Origin: G020348385 sp964538085
Lineage (GTDB): Bacteria; Acidobacteriota; Aminicenantia; Aminicenantales; Aminicenantaceae
Assembly (NCBI GenBank): GCA_964538085.1
Contig: CAZIDF010000008.1
Span: 85,053-149,052 of the forward strand
Length of the DNA: 64,000 bases
Reading direction: 5' to 3'
Notes under the pieces: model-generated
What the model was told of the DNA's origin: nothing
Database searches by the model: none
What the model saw: only the letters and a program-made list of their open reading frames with translations
In this document: in pieces, positions 25,922 through 34,776 of the stretch
Layout of the letters: every line of letters starts with the position of its first letter
How positions within the stretch are numbered: position 1 is the stretch's first letter
Made by a program: the position numbers and the translations under genes

Positions 25922-27423
25922 TTTTTCCCTTTCAAACTGATCAATATGCCCCCACCTCCTAAAGTTAACATGATCAATGATTGAACGAAAGTTTTCCACT
26001 GGATCTGGTCGGCGAGGAAAACAGCTTGGATCAAGAAAAAGACCCCGGCGATGCCTATCACACTGTAAACACCCAGCATGATCCCCCAAGCCTTCCGGTT
26101 GGTTTTGGGCGTGTCTTCAGAGAGATAACGATCGTACAGCAGCATCCCGGCCAAACAAAAGATCCCCAGCCCGGCAAAGATAAGCCAAAAATGCCGGACT
26201 TGGCCCAGAACTTCTGGGGATAGTGGTGTGCCTGCGGCAACAGCCTCAGCAGTGGGTGCGATAGGAGCGAGCATTTTCTCATAAAGAACCGCCCCGAGGT
26301 TGCTGCCGATAAGGCTTCCGAGAACCCCGTACAGAAAGGCATACCCCATGTACACGGCCTTTTTATCCTGCGGGGCGACAAGACCGACATAACTGTAATA
26401 CTTGGGATGAGCCGTCATCTCGCCTAAAGAAAAAACAGCGATCCCCAGAATAAACATCCAGGCACTGTGCGTGAAAGCCAAAACCACAAATCCCCCCAGT
26501 CCGACCACGATTCCCCCTGCCATCACAGGAAGGGCTTTCATGTTCTTGGTGATGCGGCTGACTAAAACGACAAAAAGAACGATGGTCCCGGCATTGATGA
26601 TGGTGACAAACTCGGCATCGAATGTGAAGGGTTTTAATATCCAGATTTTCTGCATGAAGGCATCCACCGGCGCCCTATAGACGAAATCGCGCAGGTACCA
26701 GAGCACGGACCCGAACATCTGGAAGTAAAGGATCCAGAAGGTGGAGTAAACGATGATCAACAGCATAAAACGGGAATCGCTCAGCACCAGCATGGCCTCC
26801 TTCAGCACCTGCCGGATGGGCTTGGTACTGGTGGGCTTTTCCGGATCTTTGTACAGGAACACAGAGGGAATGAGCATCAGGAAACACCAGAAGGCCGAAG
26901 CAAAAAACACATACCGCCAGCTGAATCCTTTGATCCAACTGATGAAAAACGGGGCGAGGAATGCGCCCAGATTGATGCTCCAGTAATAAACGCCGAATCC
27001 GAAACCGCTGGTCTCCTTGGTCGTGGTCCGGGCCACGGTTCCGGTGATGATGGGCTTGAACAACCCGCTGCCTGTGGCCATGATCAACAGGAACAAGAAT
27101 ATCAATCCGTAGGAGTCGAAATTTCCTGCCGCAAAATAACCGATCGTCAGCAGCGAAAAGGCAACAAGAAGGATCTTCCTGTATCCCAGGCGATCCCCCA
27201 AGGCACCCCCGATGATGGGAACGATGTAGGTCAAGGCATACACGAATCCCTGCAGCAATCCCACTTCCTGCTGGCGGAAACCGAGAACATCCACAAGATA
27301 AACGGCCAGGACAGAATTCAACCCGTAATAAGCGCCTCTTTCGAAAAATTCCATCATGTTGGCTAGCCAGAACGTTCCCGGAAAGGATATCAGCATGCCT
27401 TTTTTCTTCGTTTCTTCTGTCAT
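25918..27423 (-). CDS. Proton-coupled peptide transporter (POT/PTR family)
   Basis: 501 aa from ATG 27423 with GGGAG 5 nt upstream. Twelve or more transmembrane helices are evident. MEFFERGAYYG holds the ExxER(x)xYY proton-coupling motif of POT transporters, and GGALGDRLGYRKILL is the conserved cytoplasmic loop. LFKPIITGTVARTT matches the KP..T region. POT proteins import di- and tripeptides with protons. It follows two M42-family genes in the same direction, so it probably imports the products of extracytoplasmic peptide cleavage. Confidence 0.87.
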   Translation of the reverse strand: MTEETKKKGMLISFPGTFWLANMMEFFERGAYYGLNSVLAVYLVDVLGFRQQEVGLLQGFVYALTYIVPIIGGALGDRLGYRKILLVAFSLLTIGYFAAGNFDSYGLIFLFLLIMATGSGLFKPIITGTVARTTTKETSGFGFGVYYWSINLGAFLAPFFISWIKGFSWRYVFFASAFWCFLMLIPSVFLYKDPEKPTSTKPIRQVLKEAMLVLSDSRFMLLIIVYSTFWILYFQMFGSVLWYLRDFVYRAPVDAFMQKIWILKPFTFDAEFVTIINAGTIVLFVVLVSRITKNMKALPVMAGGIVVGLGGFVVLAFTHSAWMFILGIAVFSLGEMTAHPKYYSYVGLVAPQDKKAVYMGYAFLYGVLGSLIGSNLGAVLYEKMLAPIAPTAEAVAAGTPLSPEVLGQVRHFWLIFAGLGIFCLAGMLLYDRYLSEDTPKTNRKAWGIMLGVYSVIGIAGVFFLIQAVFLADQIQWKTFVQSLIMLTLGGGGILISLKGKK

Positions 27424-27436
27424 GGTTTCTCCCTCT

Positions 27437-28540
27437 CTACTCCCAATCACTCACCAGAGCTGCGATCAGGTCCGTGAGCGCTTCGAGATCCGCCCTGTGT
27501 ATTTTTTCGATGAAGGAATGCGAGTATGTACCCGGCCAGGAGAGCGGGATGTTCACCGCTCCTTCCGGAACGAACATCGATCCGTCATTCCCTCCCCTTG
27601 TGTTCCCCAGTTGGATCGGGATCTTATGGGTTCTGGCGATGGCGATCACCTTTTTCAACTGCGCTTGTGGTGCGATATTGCTGGAATCGATGGCCCGGAG
27701 AACGGCCCCTTTTCCCAAAGGCAAATGGGCGAACCTCTTGGAATCGAACGGCCCTGCCGATGAGACAAAAGTATCCACAGGAAAAACATAATCAGCATCG
27801 AGCTTTTTGGCAAGCTCGGATGCACCAAAAAGGCCTGTTTCCTCCTGCACGTCCCAAGCAAACGTGATGGTTTTGTTATCGATCTTTGTCCAATCAACTC
27901 TTAGGGCCGTATCTAAAAGAGCTGCGCATCCTGCTCTATCGTCCACAGCGCGTGTTGCCAAAAGGTCTGGAGAAAGTTCGACGATTTTTTTCTTGATCGT
28001 GACCGAATCTCCTTTGGAAATTCCCAACGCCCTGGCTGCTTCTTGACTTGAAACGCCGAGATAAATATCGACCTCCTCTTCAGTAAAGGGGGAAAGCTCC
28101 AGATCGCGCTGAAAATAACCGGGTCGAGGTGCCACGATACCTTCGACCACTCCGCTGTTTGTGTGAACCTGGACAGCATGCCCTTCGTACATCTGGGGCA
28201 GGAATCCTCCCCGGCTTGACACCTTCAGCATGCCTTGAGCTGTAACTTCCTCGATGACAAATCCGAGCTCATCTGTGTGTGCAACAAAAACGAGGTGTGG
28301 TCTGCCTTTTCCGACGGAAAACCAGAGATTGTGCATATCATCGACCTGGGCCTCGACTTCCCGAGGCAATCTGGACCTAATGAATTCGGCCACTTCGTTT
28401 TCATATCCTGAAACCCCAGGGATCAAAACCAGTTCTTTGAGCATCTCCCAAGCAGAATCGGGTCGGTTCGATGTTTGAGAGAGCAAACTACTACCCAAAA
28501 GAATAGCCAGGCAGATCGTTAAAAGTGTGTTTCTTTTCAT
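27437..28540 (-). CDS. Exported M42-family aminopeptidase
   Basis: 367 aa. ATG 28540 is preferred, with GGAGG upstream; an in-frame GTG is one codon earlier. A signal peptide (TLLTICLAILLGSSLLSQ) is unusual for M42 enzymes, which are mostly cytosolic. All five metal ligands and both catalytic residues can be placed: VAHTDELGF, VDDRAG, VQEETG, PVDTF, and TYSHS. It should remove N-terminal residues in the periplasm. Start and upstream stop overlap (TGATG) with the paralogue; the transporter gene begins 13 bp downstream. Confidence 0.9.
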   Translation of the reverse strand: MKRNTLLTICLAILLGSSLLSQTSNRPDSAWEMLKELVLIPGVSGYENEVAEFIRSRLPREVEAQVDDMHNLWFSVGKGRPHLVFVAHTDELGFVIEEVTAQGMLKVSSRGGFLPQMYEGHAVQVHTNSGVVEGIVAPRPGYFQRDLELSPFTEEEVDIYLGVSSQEAARALGISKGDSVTIKKKIVELSPDLLATRAVDDRAGCAALLDTALRVDWTKIDNKTITFAWDVQEETGLFGASELAKKLDADYVFPVDTFVSSAGPFDSKRFAHLPLGKGAVLRAIDSSNIAPQAQLKKVIAIARTHKIPIQLGNTRGGNDGSMFVPEGAVNIPLSWPGTYSHSFIEKIHRADLEALTDLIAALVSDWE

Positions 28541-29655
28541 CACATCCTCCCCTCTTGCAACAGGGCAGAAAGCAAGGAATCTAGCGCCTCCATATCTCTG
28601 GCATCCACAATCTCGGAAGGCGTTTGTTCAAATTTCACGGGTAAAAAAAGTCCGATGACTTCCTTCTCTTCCGCTGAAAAAGGACTCAACACAGAGGAGC
28701 TGTAATCCGGAGCGACCTGGAGGGGAAGGCCCAATTCTCGAGCCAGGTCTTGAATTCTCTCCCCTATTCTTGTGATTTTGTCTTCAGAGTACACAAGCAC
28801 CGGTCCATTTCCCACAACCAGATTCCTATGTTCTTCCACATCACAAGGAAAAACATCGACGACGATAATGTTTTTAGCCTGGACCTCTTTGGATACACGT
28901 AGTGCTCCTAAAGCTGATCGGGGTCGGGACCGTCGCACAGGAAATTTTGTCTGGGCCATCCATACAAACGTGGCGATGGGATTTTTTGATACGGAAAAAC
29001 TATTCGCTTGATCCAGAACGAGAGCCATGCAACATTTAAGACCCAAAGAATGACCCGACATCTTGCCGTCTGCCAGCATCGTGATCTCTCTCCAGGGAGT
29101 GACGGCATCCAGCATCTCGATTCCTTTTTCCCGCGCTTCTGTCTCTGAATTCACTCCGACATCCAAAAAAGCCAGCTGCAAACCTGGATTCTCCTGAAAA
29201 TCTTTCCTGACATCAGAGGTAAGGATGTGCAGCGAGGGAAGAGCCAATACGCCTTCGATCGGTCCTTTATCGGTCCACACGATCATCGGATGCCCGAGGT
29301 GATAGGAATCGATCAGAGAGGGCACATTAACGGCTTTGTCGATCCTCAAATATCCCTGCGAATTTATGCCACTGACAAAATAGCCTGCTTCATCCATCGG
29401 CGTACAGACAGCCAGCTGGGAGCCCTGATTTTCCGGTCCCCAATACAAACTTCCTAGGTTATCTCTCTTGATCTGAAAGCCCGAGGGCAGAATCCCTGTG
29501 ATAACCTTAACGATAGGTTCTTCATATCCTGTTGGACATGGGATGGGAAACAAGGTTTGTGCAAGTTTCAGGACAGAAGATTCTTCGGTATATGAAACTG
29601 CAACAGAAAACACAACGAGAATACCGAAGGCAATAGAGATAAACCGTTTATCCAT
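28540..29655 (-). CDS. Exported M42-like pseudo-peptidase
   Basis: 371 aa. The ATG follows AGGAGG at ideal spacing. It is collinear with its downstream neighbour from LFPIPCPTGYEEPIVKVI to the C-terminal SEIVDARDMEALDSLLSALL, but the metal sites are gone. AHTDELG has become TPMDEAG (His to Pro), VDDRAG has become GHSLGLK, QEETG is lost (TKFPVRRS), and the terminal His of YSHS is absent. Only the Asp in VVDVF stays. The frame is intact and full length, so it is kept under selection. I infer a non-catalytic partner of the active enzyme, perhaps a hetero-oligomer subunit, since M42 enzymes form dodecamers. Confidence 0.8.
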   Translation of the reverse strand: MDKRFISIAFGILVVFSVAVSYTEESSVLKLAQTLFPIPCPTGYEEPIVKVITGILPSGFQIKRDNLGSLYWGPENQGSQLAVCTPMDEAGYFVSGINSQGYLRIDKAVNVPSLIDSYHLGHPMIVWTDKGPIEGVLALPSLHILTSDVRKDFQENPGLQLAFLDVGVNSETEAREKGIEMLDAVTPWREITMLADGKMSGHSLGLKCCMALVLDQANSFSVSKNPIATFVWMAQTKFPVRRSRPRSALGALRVSKEVQAKNIIVVDVFPCDVEEHRNLVVGNGPVLVYSEDKITRIGERIQDLARELGLPLQVAPDYSSSVLSPFSAEEKEVIGLFLPVKFEQTPSEIVDARDMEALDSLLSALLQEGRM

Positions 29656-29813
29656 AATACCTCCTCGAACCTGGACGATTCATTGAATATACCCATACCA
29701 GCCCGCCCTGCCCAGCCTTAAGATACTCGACAGAATATTATCCTGATATTTTTACAAATGGCAACACAAACATTTTCGATCCTTAAGAGTTGTGGGGGAA
29801 ATGTTTGGCTTGG

Positions 29814-30194
29814 CTACGCCTTCAATATCTTCAACGCTCTGTCTATATCTGAAACATCCATGATGACGGAAAATGTGTTGGCTTTCGAAGCAAGCGTTCC
29901 GTAACAATACTCGATGTTAATACCTTTGTTTCCCAACAAAGCGGCCACATCGGCAAGAGCACCAGGTCTATTTTCTAGATCCACCCTCAAAACATCCCTT
30001 GTTTCTATCTCATAATTGTAGTTTGCAAGGATTTTCATCGCTTTGTTGATTTTTTTCACATACAACTTGGCGGAGTCTTGAAAAAGCCCTATCGCCTCGA
30101 TGTTGATATCGTTCTCAGAAAGACACCCACAAAGATCTCCCAGTGTTGAAGGTTTGTTTTCCAAAACAACGAATATTTCAGTGATTCTTTTCAT
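29814..30194 (-). CDS. Tandem ACT-domain protein
   Basis: 126 aa made of two ACT domains: ITEIFVVLENKPSTLGDLCGCLSENDINIEAIGLF and VLRVDLENRPGALADVAALLGNKGINIEYCYG. Each has the Gly before the helix typical of an amino-acid-binding dimer interface. There is no catalytic or DNA-binding domain, so it is a small-ligand sensor, as in two-ACT proteins near amino-acid or acyl-CoA genes. It lies 23 bp after the DHOD-like gene, and co-transcription suggests it senses an amino acid linked to that enzyme. Confidence 0.87.
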   Translation of the reverse strand: MKRITEIFVVLENKPSTLGDLCGCLSENDINIEAIGLFQDSAKLYVKKINKAMKILANYNYEIETRDVLRVDLENRPGALADVAALLGNKGINIEYCYGTLASKANTFSVIMDVSDIDRALKILKA

Positions 30195-30217
30195 CTGTCC
30201 CCCTGTTTTTTTTAATT

Positions 30218-31210
30218 TTATTTTTTTCCTGAATAGGTTTTTATGAACTGGGAGCGAAAATAGGCCTGAGCCTCACCTAGATCCTTCAAGCTCAACTCCT
30301 GATTTTTAAACGAGAGCTCCCCGCGGAAACTTGCAAGATCGGGATATTTATGTTCTGCCATCCACGCTTCCAGCTCACCCAGAAGATTGGCGGTTTCCTC
30401 CAATCCTTTTTGATAAAAAAGAGAACACACTTGAACAGCAGAGGCCCCGGCAAGTATTTGCTTGACCACGTCGCTGCCATCCTGAATTCCCCCTGATGAG
30501 GCCACATCACAACCCACCCTCCCAGAAAGAATCCCCACCCAGCGCAAGCTCTGATGGAGAGAACCGGTTCCCTTCATGCTCTTTGTCCGCAGGTTGCGAA
30601 CATCGATATCCGGGACCAGGAACCAATTGAATAAAACCACGGCATCACAACCCGCTTCGGCAAGCCTCTTTGTCAAATGAGGAAGAGCGGTGATCTGATG
30701 GGTGAGTTTCACAGCCACAGGAATGCTAATTTCCTTTTTCACTTTTTCCAAAATATCGAGGTGATATCTCTCATAGTCGGCCCCTGAGGAATCGAGATCG
30801 ATCGGGAGGAAGTATATGTTCAATTCCAATCCATCGGCTCCCGCATTCTGAAGTTGCCGGGCAAAACTTGGCCATAGCTTGTTCGATCGACAGTTGATGC
30901 TCGCAAAAATCGGGATGTCCACCTCTTTTTTTGCTTGTTCTATCATTTTGACAAGCTCCTGGGGAGCATATTCAAGGAGCCCACCGTGCCTCATGTAATC
31001 CAGAGCTTCCGGATAAATATTGATTTCCTCTTCAGGAATTTCTTGTTCGACCTGGAATTGCTCCTCGAATATGGACTTCAGAACGACCGCACCCGCTCCT
31101 GAGTCTGCGCAGCGCTTTATTCCGGCTAAAGATTTGGTCAGTCCAGAGCTTCCGACAATGATCGGATTGCGGAGTTCCAATCCCATATAAGAGGTTTTTA
31201 AATCAATCAT
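30218..31210 (-). CDS. Dihydroorotate dehydrogenase-like flavoprotein
   Basis: 330 aa FMN-binding (beta/alpha)8 protein. LKTSYMGLELRNPIIVGSSGLTKS and CADSGAGAVVLKSIFEEQ are the family start; INCRSNKLWPSFARQLQNAGADGLELNI, IPVAVKLTHQI and SSGGIQDGSDVVKQILAGASAVQVCS give the FMN-phosphate site. In class 1A PyrD a Cys or Ser base sits in the active loop; here that position is not obvious. Annotated members of this subgroup are mostly called dihydroorotate dehydrogenase-like. With no other pyr genes nearby, pyrimidine synthesis is not assumed. Confidence 0.85.
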   Translation of the reverse strand: MIDLKTSYMGLELRNPIIVGSSGLTKSLAGIKRCADSGAGAVVLKSIFEEQFQVEQEIPEEEINIYPEALDYMRHGGLLEYAPQELVKMIEQAKKEVDIPIFASINCRSNKLWPSFARQLQNAGADGLELNIYFLPIDLDSSGADYERYHLDILEKVKKEISIPVAVKLTHQITALPHLTKRLAEAGCDAVVLFNWFLVPDIDVRNLRTKSMKGTGSLHQSLRWVGILSGRVGCDVASSGGIQDGSDVVKQILAGASAVQVCSLFYQKGLEETANLLGELEAWMAEHKYPDLASFRGELSFKNQELSLKDLGEAQAYFRSQFIKTYSGKK

Positions 31211-31237
31211 CTATCTCTCCATTCTGAATTATTGTAG

Positions 31238-31314
31238 CGTATACGCAGTATTCATGTACAGCTTCATGAGCCATTGCCTTGTCCCACCTTGAATGTAGGG
31301 TGGGGTGGGTCGGC
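31238..31314 (-). repeat. Dispersed repeat, copy A
   Basis: In the spacer before the DHOD-like gene, two blocks occur: 31244-31274 (CGCAGTAT...TCATGAGCCAT) and 31287-31314 (CCTTGAATGTAGGGTGGGGT...). Both recur, in the same order and diverged, on the reverse strand within 40786-40987, and the second recurs at 5852-5878. No protein product is supported. Confidence 0.5.
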
Positions 31315-31344
31315 TATGTCATTTTGCGATTTAATGCAAATACT

Positions 31345-32766
31345 CTACATGTCAAAGATTTTCCCTGGATTGAGGATATTGTTTGGATCGAAGGCTTTTT
31401 TTATTCCCTTCATGAGGAGAATGGATTCTTCATCTATAACATAGGAAAGGTAGGTCTTTTTCACGATCCCGATCCCGTGTTCACCAGAAATCACGCCTCC
31501 CCTTTCTTTACAATCCCGGTATAGCTCCTGTCGGACCTTTTCCAACTTGTGGCCCCAATCTAATTCAGGTAGAGGGATTATCTCGCCATCTTCGAATGCG
31601 GCTTTCATGATGTGCGTGTGCACATTCCCATCAGCAGCATGCCCAAAAGTCGGCAGCCAGATCCCGTATTTCCGGGAAACTTCTTGCACGCGTTTGACAT
31701 GCAAGGCGATCTCAGCACGCGGAACTGAGATATCCAAGATTTCTAATGTGTGGGCTTTGATGGCTTCGTAAATTTTGCTGCGGATCTCGAGTACCTGCTG
31801 CTGTTTGCTCGGACTGTCAGCAACAAAAACATCCAGAGCGTCGTTTTCCATACAAATGGCGGCAACCTGCTCGGATAACTTCTCCATCTGTTCAGCGCTC
31901 GATGCATCGAGGATGATCAGCAGATAGGTGTTGCCCAGTGTGCTTGGCCATCTTTTGCTCAAGAATTTTTCCGTGATCTGGATGACATCCTTGGGAATAA
32001 ACTCAACAGCTAACGGCATTATTTTTTCTGCGATAAGTTTGGGCACGGTATCGATGGCCCGCTCCAGGTTATCGTATGGAATGATGAGAGAACGAGACAT
32101 CTGGGCAGATGGCATAAGCTGTATGATAGCTTTGGTGATTATTCCCAATGTTCCTTCCGAGCCGATCATCAAATTCAATAAATTATACCCTGTGCTGGAT
32201 TTCATCAGCTTCCCACCGAAGTGGACAACGGCCCCGGAAGGCAGAACCACTTCCAATCCTCTCACATAGTTCCGGACGACACCGTATTTGACCGCCCTGG
32301 ATCCTCCGGCATTGGTGGCAATCACACCGCCGATCATGGCGCTCTCATCTCCAGGATGTGGGGGGAAAAACAGTCCCTCCTCCTCGACTCGGGGATAAAA
32401 ATCCATCAGCATAACTCCAGATTCAACCACGACCATCTGATTAGGCTTGTCTATCTCGATGATCTTATTCATCCTCTCGAGTGAAAGAACGATGCCTGCA
32501 TAGGCCGGGACACATCCTCCACACAACCCTGTTGCCCCTCCTCGAGGAGTGACCGGGATCTTATTTTCGTTAGCCAAACGAAGGATACGAGAAACCTCTT
32601 CTGTGGATTTGGGTTTGACCACGACATCCGGTTCCCGGGCTATATCCCTGAGCGAGAATTCATCATGGCCATAATCTCTCATCTTTTCCGGATCACGAAT
32701 CACATATATTTTCCCGATTATATTTTCCAGTTCCTGCACGATCCTATCCGTCAAAGAATTGAACAT
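31345..32766 (-). CDS. FAD-linked oxidase, glycolate oxidase GlcD / D-lactate dehydrogenase family
   Basis: 473 aa. The N-terminal FAD-binding type 4 domain has VVVKPKSTEEVSRILRLANENKIPVTPRGGATGLCGGCVP and HPGDESAMIGGVIATNAGGSRAVKYGVVRNYVRGLEVVLPSG. The C-terminal domain has FGHAADGNVHTHIM with the His residues that bind the 2-hydroxyacid and cofactor, and GVISGEHGIGIVKKTYL. It oxidises a 2-hydroxyacid such as D-lactate or glycolate. No GlcE/GlcF Fe-S partner lies adjacent, so it may use a distant electron acceptor. Two bp separate it from the antiporter gene upstream. Confidence 0.9.
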   Translation of the reverse strand: MFNSLTDRIVQELENIIGKIYVIRDPEKMRDYGHDEFSLRDIAREPDVVVKPKSTEEVSRILRLANENKIPVTPRGGATGLCGGCVPAYAGIVLSLERMNKIIEIDKPNQMVVVESGVMLMDFYPRVEEEGLFFPPHPGDESAMIGGVIATNAGGSRAVKYGVVRNYVRGLEVVLPSGAVVHFGGKLMKSSTGYNLLNLMIGSEGTLGIITKAIIQLMPSAQMSRSLIIPYDNLERAIDTVPKLIAEKIMPLAVEFIPKDVIQITEKFLSKRWPSTLGNTYLLIILDASSAEQMEKLSEQVAAICMENDALDVFVADSPSKQQQVLEIRSKIYEAIKAHTLEILDISVPRAEIALHVKRVQEVSRKYGIWLPTFGHAADGNVHTHIMKAAFEDGEIIPLPELDWGHKLEKVRQELYRDCKERGGVISGEHGIGIVKKTYLSYVIDEESILLMKGIKKAFDPNNILNPGKIFDM

Positions 32767-32768
32767 GA

Positions 32769-33947
32769 TTATTCACCTATAAGCCCGGTTTTTTTTCTTC
32801 GTCCTTTTTGAAACGCAATGATGATCAACGGAGGGGTGACGATCGTCGTTAGAAGAGACATACCCAACACCACAGTATACACCTCTTGTGTGATCGATTT
32901 GAGAGAAAGACCGATCAGAGCGACGATAATGCCCACTTCTCCCCGTGGAATCATGCAAACGCCGGTTTGAATCCTCGTACGCCAATCCTCCTTCCAGCAA
33001 GCCAATGCTGCTCCGATCATCTTGCTCACTACAGCAACCGCTGATATGGTAAGAACCAATAGGACTAAACGGAGATCGAGAAAGGTCCGGGGATCGAGGT
33101 GCGCTCCCATCATAACAAAAAAGAAAGGGAGTAAAAATTCATTGACGTATTTGACTTTATTCTCCAAATCATACACCCCCGCCATCTCGTCGATCACGAC
33201 CCCAGCCATAAAAGAACCGATGATGGCAGCCAATCCGATTACATCGGCCAGCTCTGCCAGCCCCAAACAGAGAATAACGGATAAAACGAAGGGACCTTCT
33301 GGGATGTTTAATTTTTCCACCCATTTTCGCGTTCGTTTTGCCACTTTCGGTCCCCACCACGTGAGGAATCCGACAAAAGCGATGGACTCCAAGACCAATA
33401 GGGAAATTTCTATGACATGGAATTCCTGGCGCGCAAGTCCCTTCACGATAGCGAGCACGATCAAGGCAAGGATGTCATCAAGCACTGCAGCGCCCAAAAC
33501 GATGTAGGCCACCTTGTGTTTGATCAATCCCATATCTTGAAGAACCTTGACCGATATACCCACACTGGTGGCCAATATGGCCGTCGCGATAAAGAGGCTC
33601 TCGACAAAAGGGAAACCCAGCCAAAAAACGGTTAGGAAGCCCATGACAAGCGGAAAAAGAACACCCAGCAATCCCACAAAAACAGCGGTACGACCCACGG
33701 CAAACAGGTCCTTGACCCGGATCTCCAGTCCGACATGAAACAACAGAAAAATAACCCCGATTTCAGCAAAGGACATCAAAACATGATTTTCCGTACTGAT
33801 GATCCCCAGAACATAGTTCCCCAGCACTATACCGGCCATCAACTCTCCGACGATGGCAGGCATTCGGAGGCGAATGAACAATTCCCCCAGTATTTTGGCC
33901 GAAGTAAAAATGATGAAAAAATAAAAAAGGAGATTGCCTTCTTCCAT
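32769..33947 (-). CDS. CPA2-family cation/proton antiporter (KefB/NapA-like)
   Basis: 392 aa, about 12 transmembrane helices. RMPAIVGELMAGIVLG near the N-terminus, the unwound-helix signature GAAVLDDILALIVLAIVKG (the two ion-binding Asp) and MIPRGEVGIIVALIGLS are the family marks. There is no C-terminal RCK/TrkA-N domain, so it is a bare antiporter. It ends 2 bp before the GlcD-type gene, and the SNase gene ends 10 bp before its start; it maintains pH or Na+ balance. Confidence 0.9.
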   Translation of the reverse strand: MEEGNLLFYFFIIFTSAKILGELFIRLRMPAIVGELMAGIVLGNYVLGIISTENHVLMSFAEIGVIFLLFHVGLEIRVKDLFAVGRTAVFVGLLGVLFPLVMGFLTVFWLGFPFVESLFIATAILATSVGISVKVLQDMGLIKHKVAYIVLGAAVLDDILALIVLAIVKGLARQEFHVIEISLLVLESIAFVGFLTWWGPKVAKRTRKWVEKLNIPEGPFVLSVILCLGLAELADVIGLAAIIGSFMAGVVIDEMAGVYDLENKVKYVNEFLLPFFFVMMGAHLDPRTFLDLRLVLLVLTISAVAVVSKMIGAALACWKEDWRTRIQTGVCMIPRGEVGIIVALIGLSLKSITQEVYTVVLGMSLLTTIVTPPLIIIAFQKGRRKKTGLIGE

Positions 33948-33957
33948 CTTTACAGAT

Positions 33958-34749
33958 TTATTTTTTAAACCAAGTGAGACTTTCTGTCAAATTCCTTTTT
34001 TTTGGGACCCTCCCTTTTTGAACTCCAATCTGGCTGGGGAAAAAGAGCATGATCTGGGGTTGTCCTCTGTATTCCTCCAAGAATCCGGAGACCTGGATTG
34101 TTTTTCCTTCCATCCCTCGAGGATCCTGGAATAATGGAAGATATTCATCCTGTATGACCGCAGCGAAATCTCCGGTTTTGGTTTGGAGAAAGAGCAAGCG
34201 CCCACTTTCTCTGACGCGGGCGCAGAAAAAACTCACCTGTACAAGCTCCCCGATGTGCTCCTGGACCTGCGGCATTGCGACTGACGGATAAGGTTTGTCA
34301 TACCAGAATCCTCTCCCCTCCTCCTGGGCCTCTTTTTGTGCCTGGATGAATTTTCTCTTCACGGCATATGGAAATTTGAGATAGACACGGGCAAATCCTT
34401 GTTCCAGAATGAACTGGTTGAAAAGCCCGCTATCTTTCCAAACATAGGCTAAGAGTCTCCCATACCTGTCTTCCAGTTCGCGTTCATATGTCAGTTCTAC
34501 TCGTTGCCGGAAAAGATGGTGGAAAGTGAACCGCTTGGCCAACAATGCCTCCAAGGGTGTCTCTTTAGGTGTTTCCCCGATCTCCGGGGTGTCGATCCCG
34601 ATCAGCCGGACCCGCCGCTCCGCTCCGCTATCGAACCTCACCTTGACGGTGTCCCCATCATAAACGACAACCACAGTTCCTTGGCTGGCCGGACGGATCT
34701 GTGCGGCTAAAAGATCGATGAACAAAAGAAAAATCAGCGCTTTTTTCAT
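33958..34749 (-). CDS. Secreted thermonuclease (SNase) with C-terminal OB-fold extension
   Basis: 263 aa. Signal peptide, then the staphylococcal-nuclease fold: VVYDGDTVKVRF (Ca-binding Asp), RRVRLIGIDTPEIG (catalytic Arg), and ELEDRYGRLLAYVW with the second Arg. From about 170 a second beta-rich part (ELVQVSFFCARVRESGRLLFLQTKTGDFAAVI, IQVSGFLEEYRGQPQIML) looks like an OB-fold nucleic-acid-binding domain. It should degrade extracellular or periplasmic nucleic acid. It is placed 27 bp downstream of transketolase, in the same run as the antiporter. Confidence 0.85.
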   Translation of the reverse strand: MKKALIFLLFIDLLAAQIRPASQGTVVVVYDGDTVKVRFDSGAERRVRLIGIDTPEIGETPKETPLEALLAKRFTFHHLFRQRVELTYERELEDRYGRLLAYVWKDSGLFNQFILEQGFARVYLKFPYAVKRKFIQAQKEAQEEGRGFWYDKPYPSVAMPQVQEHIGELVQVSFFCARVRESGRLLFLQTKTGDFAAVIQDEYLPLFQDPRGMEGKTIQVSGFLEEYRGQPQIMLFFPSQIGVQKGRVPKKRNLTESLTWFKK

Positions 34750-34776
34750 CTTTCGATAGAAGATAAGAAGAATAAG

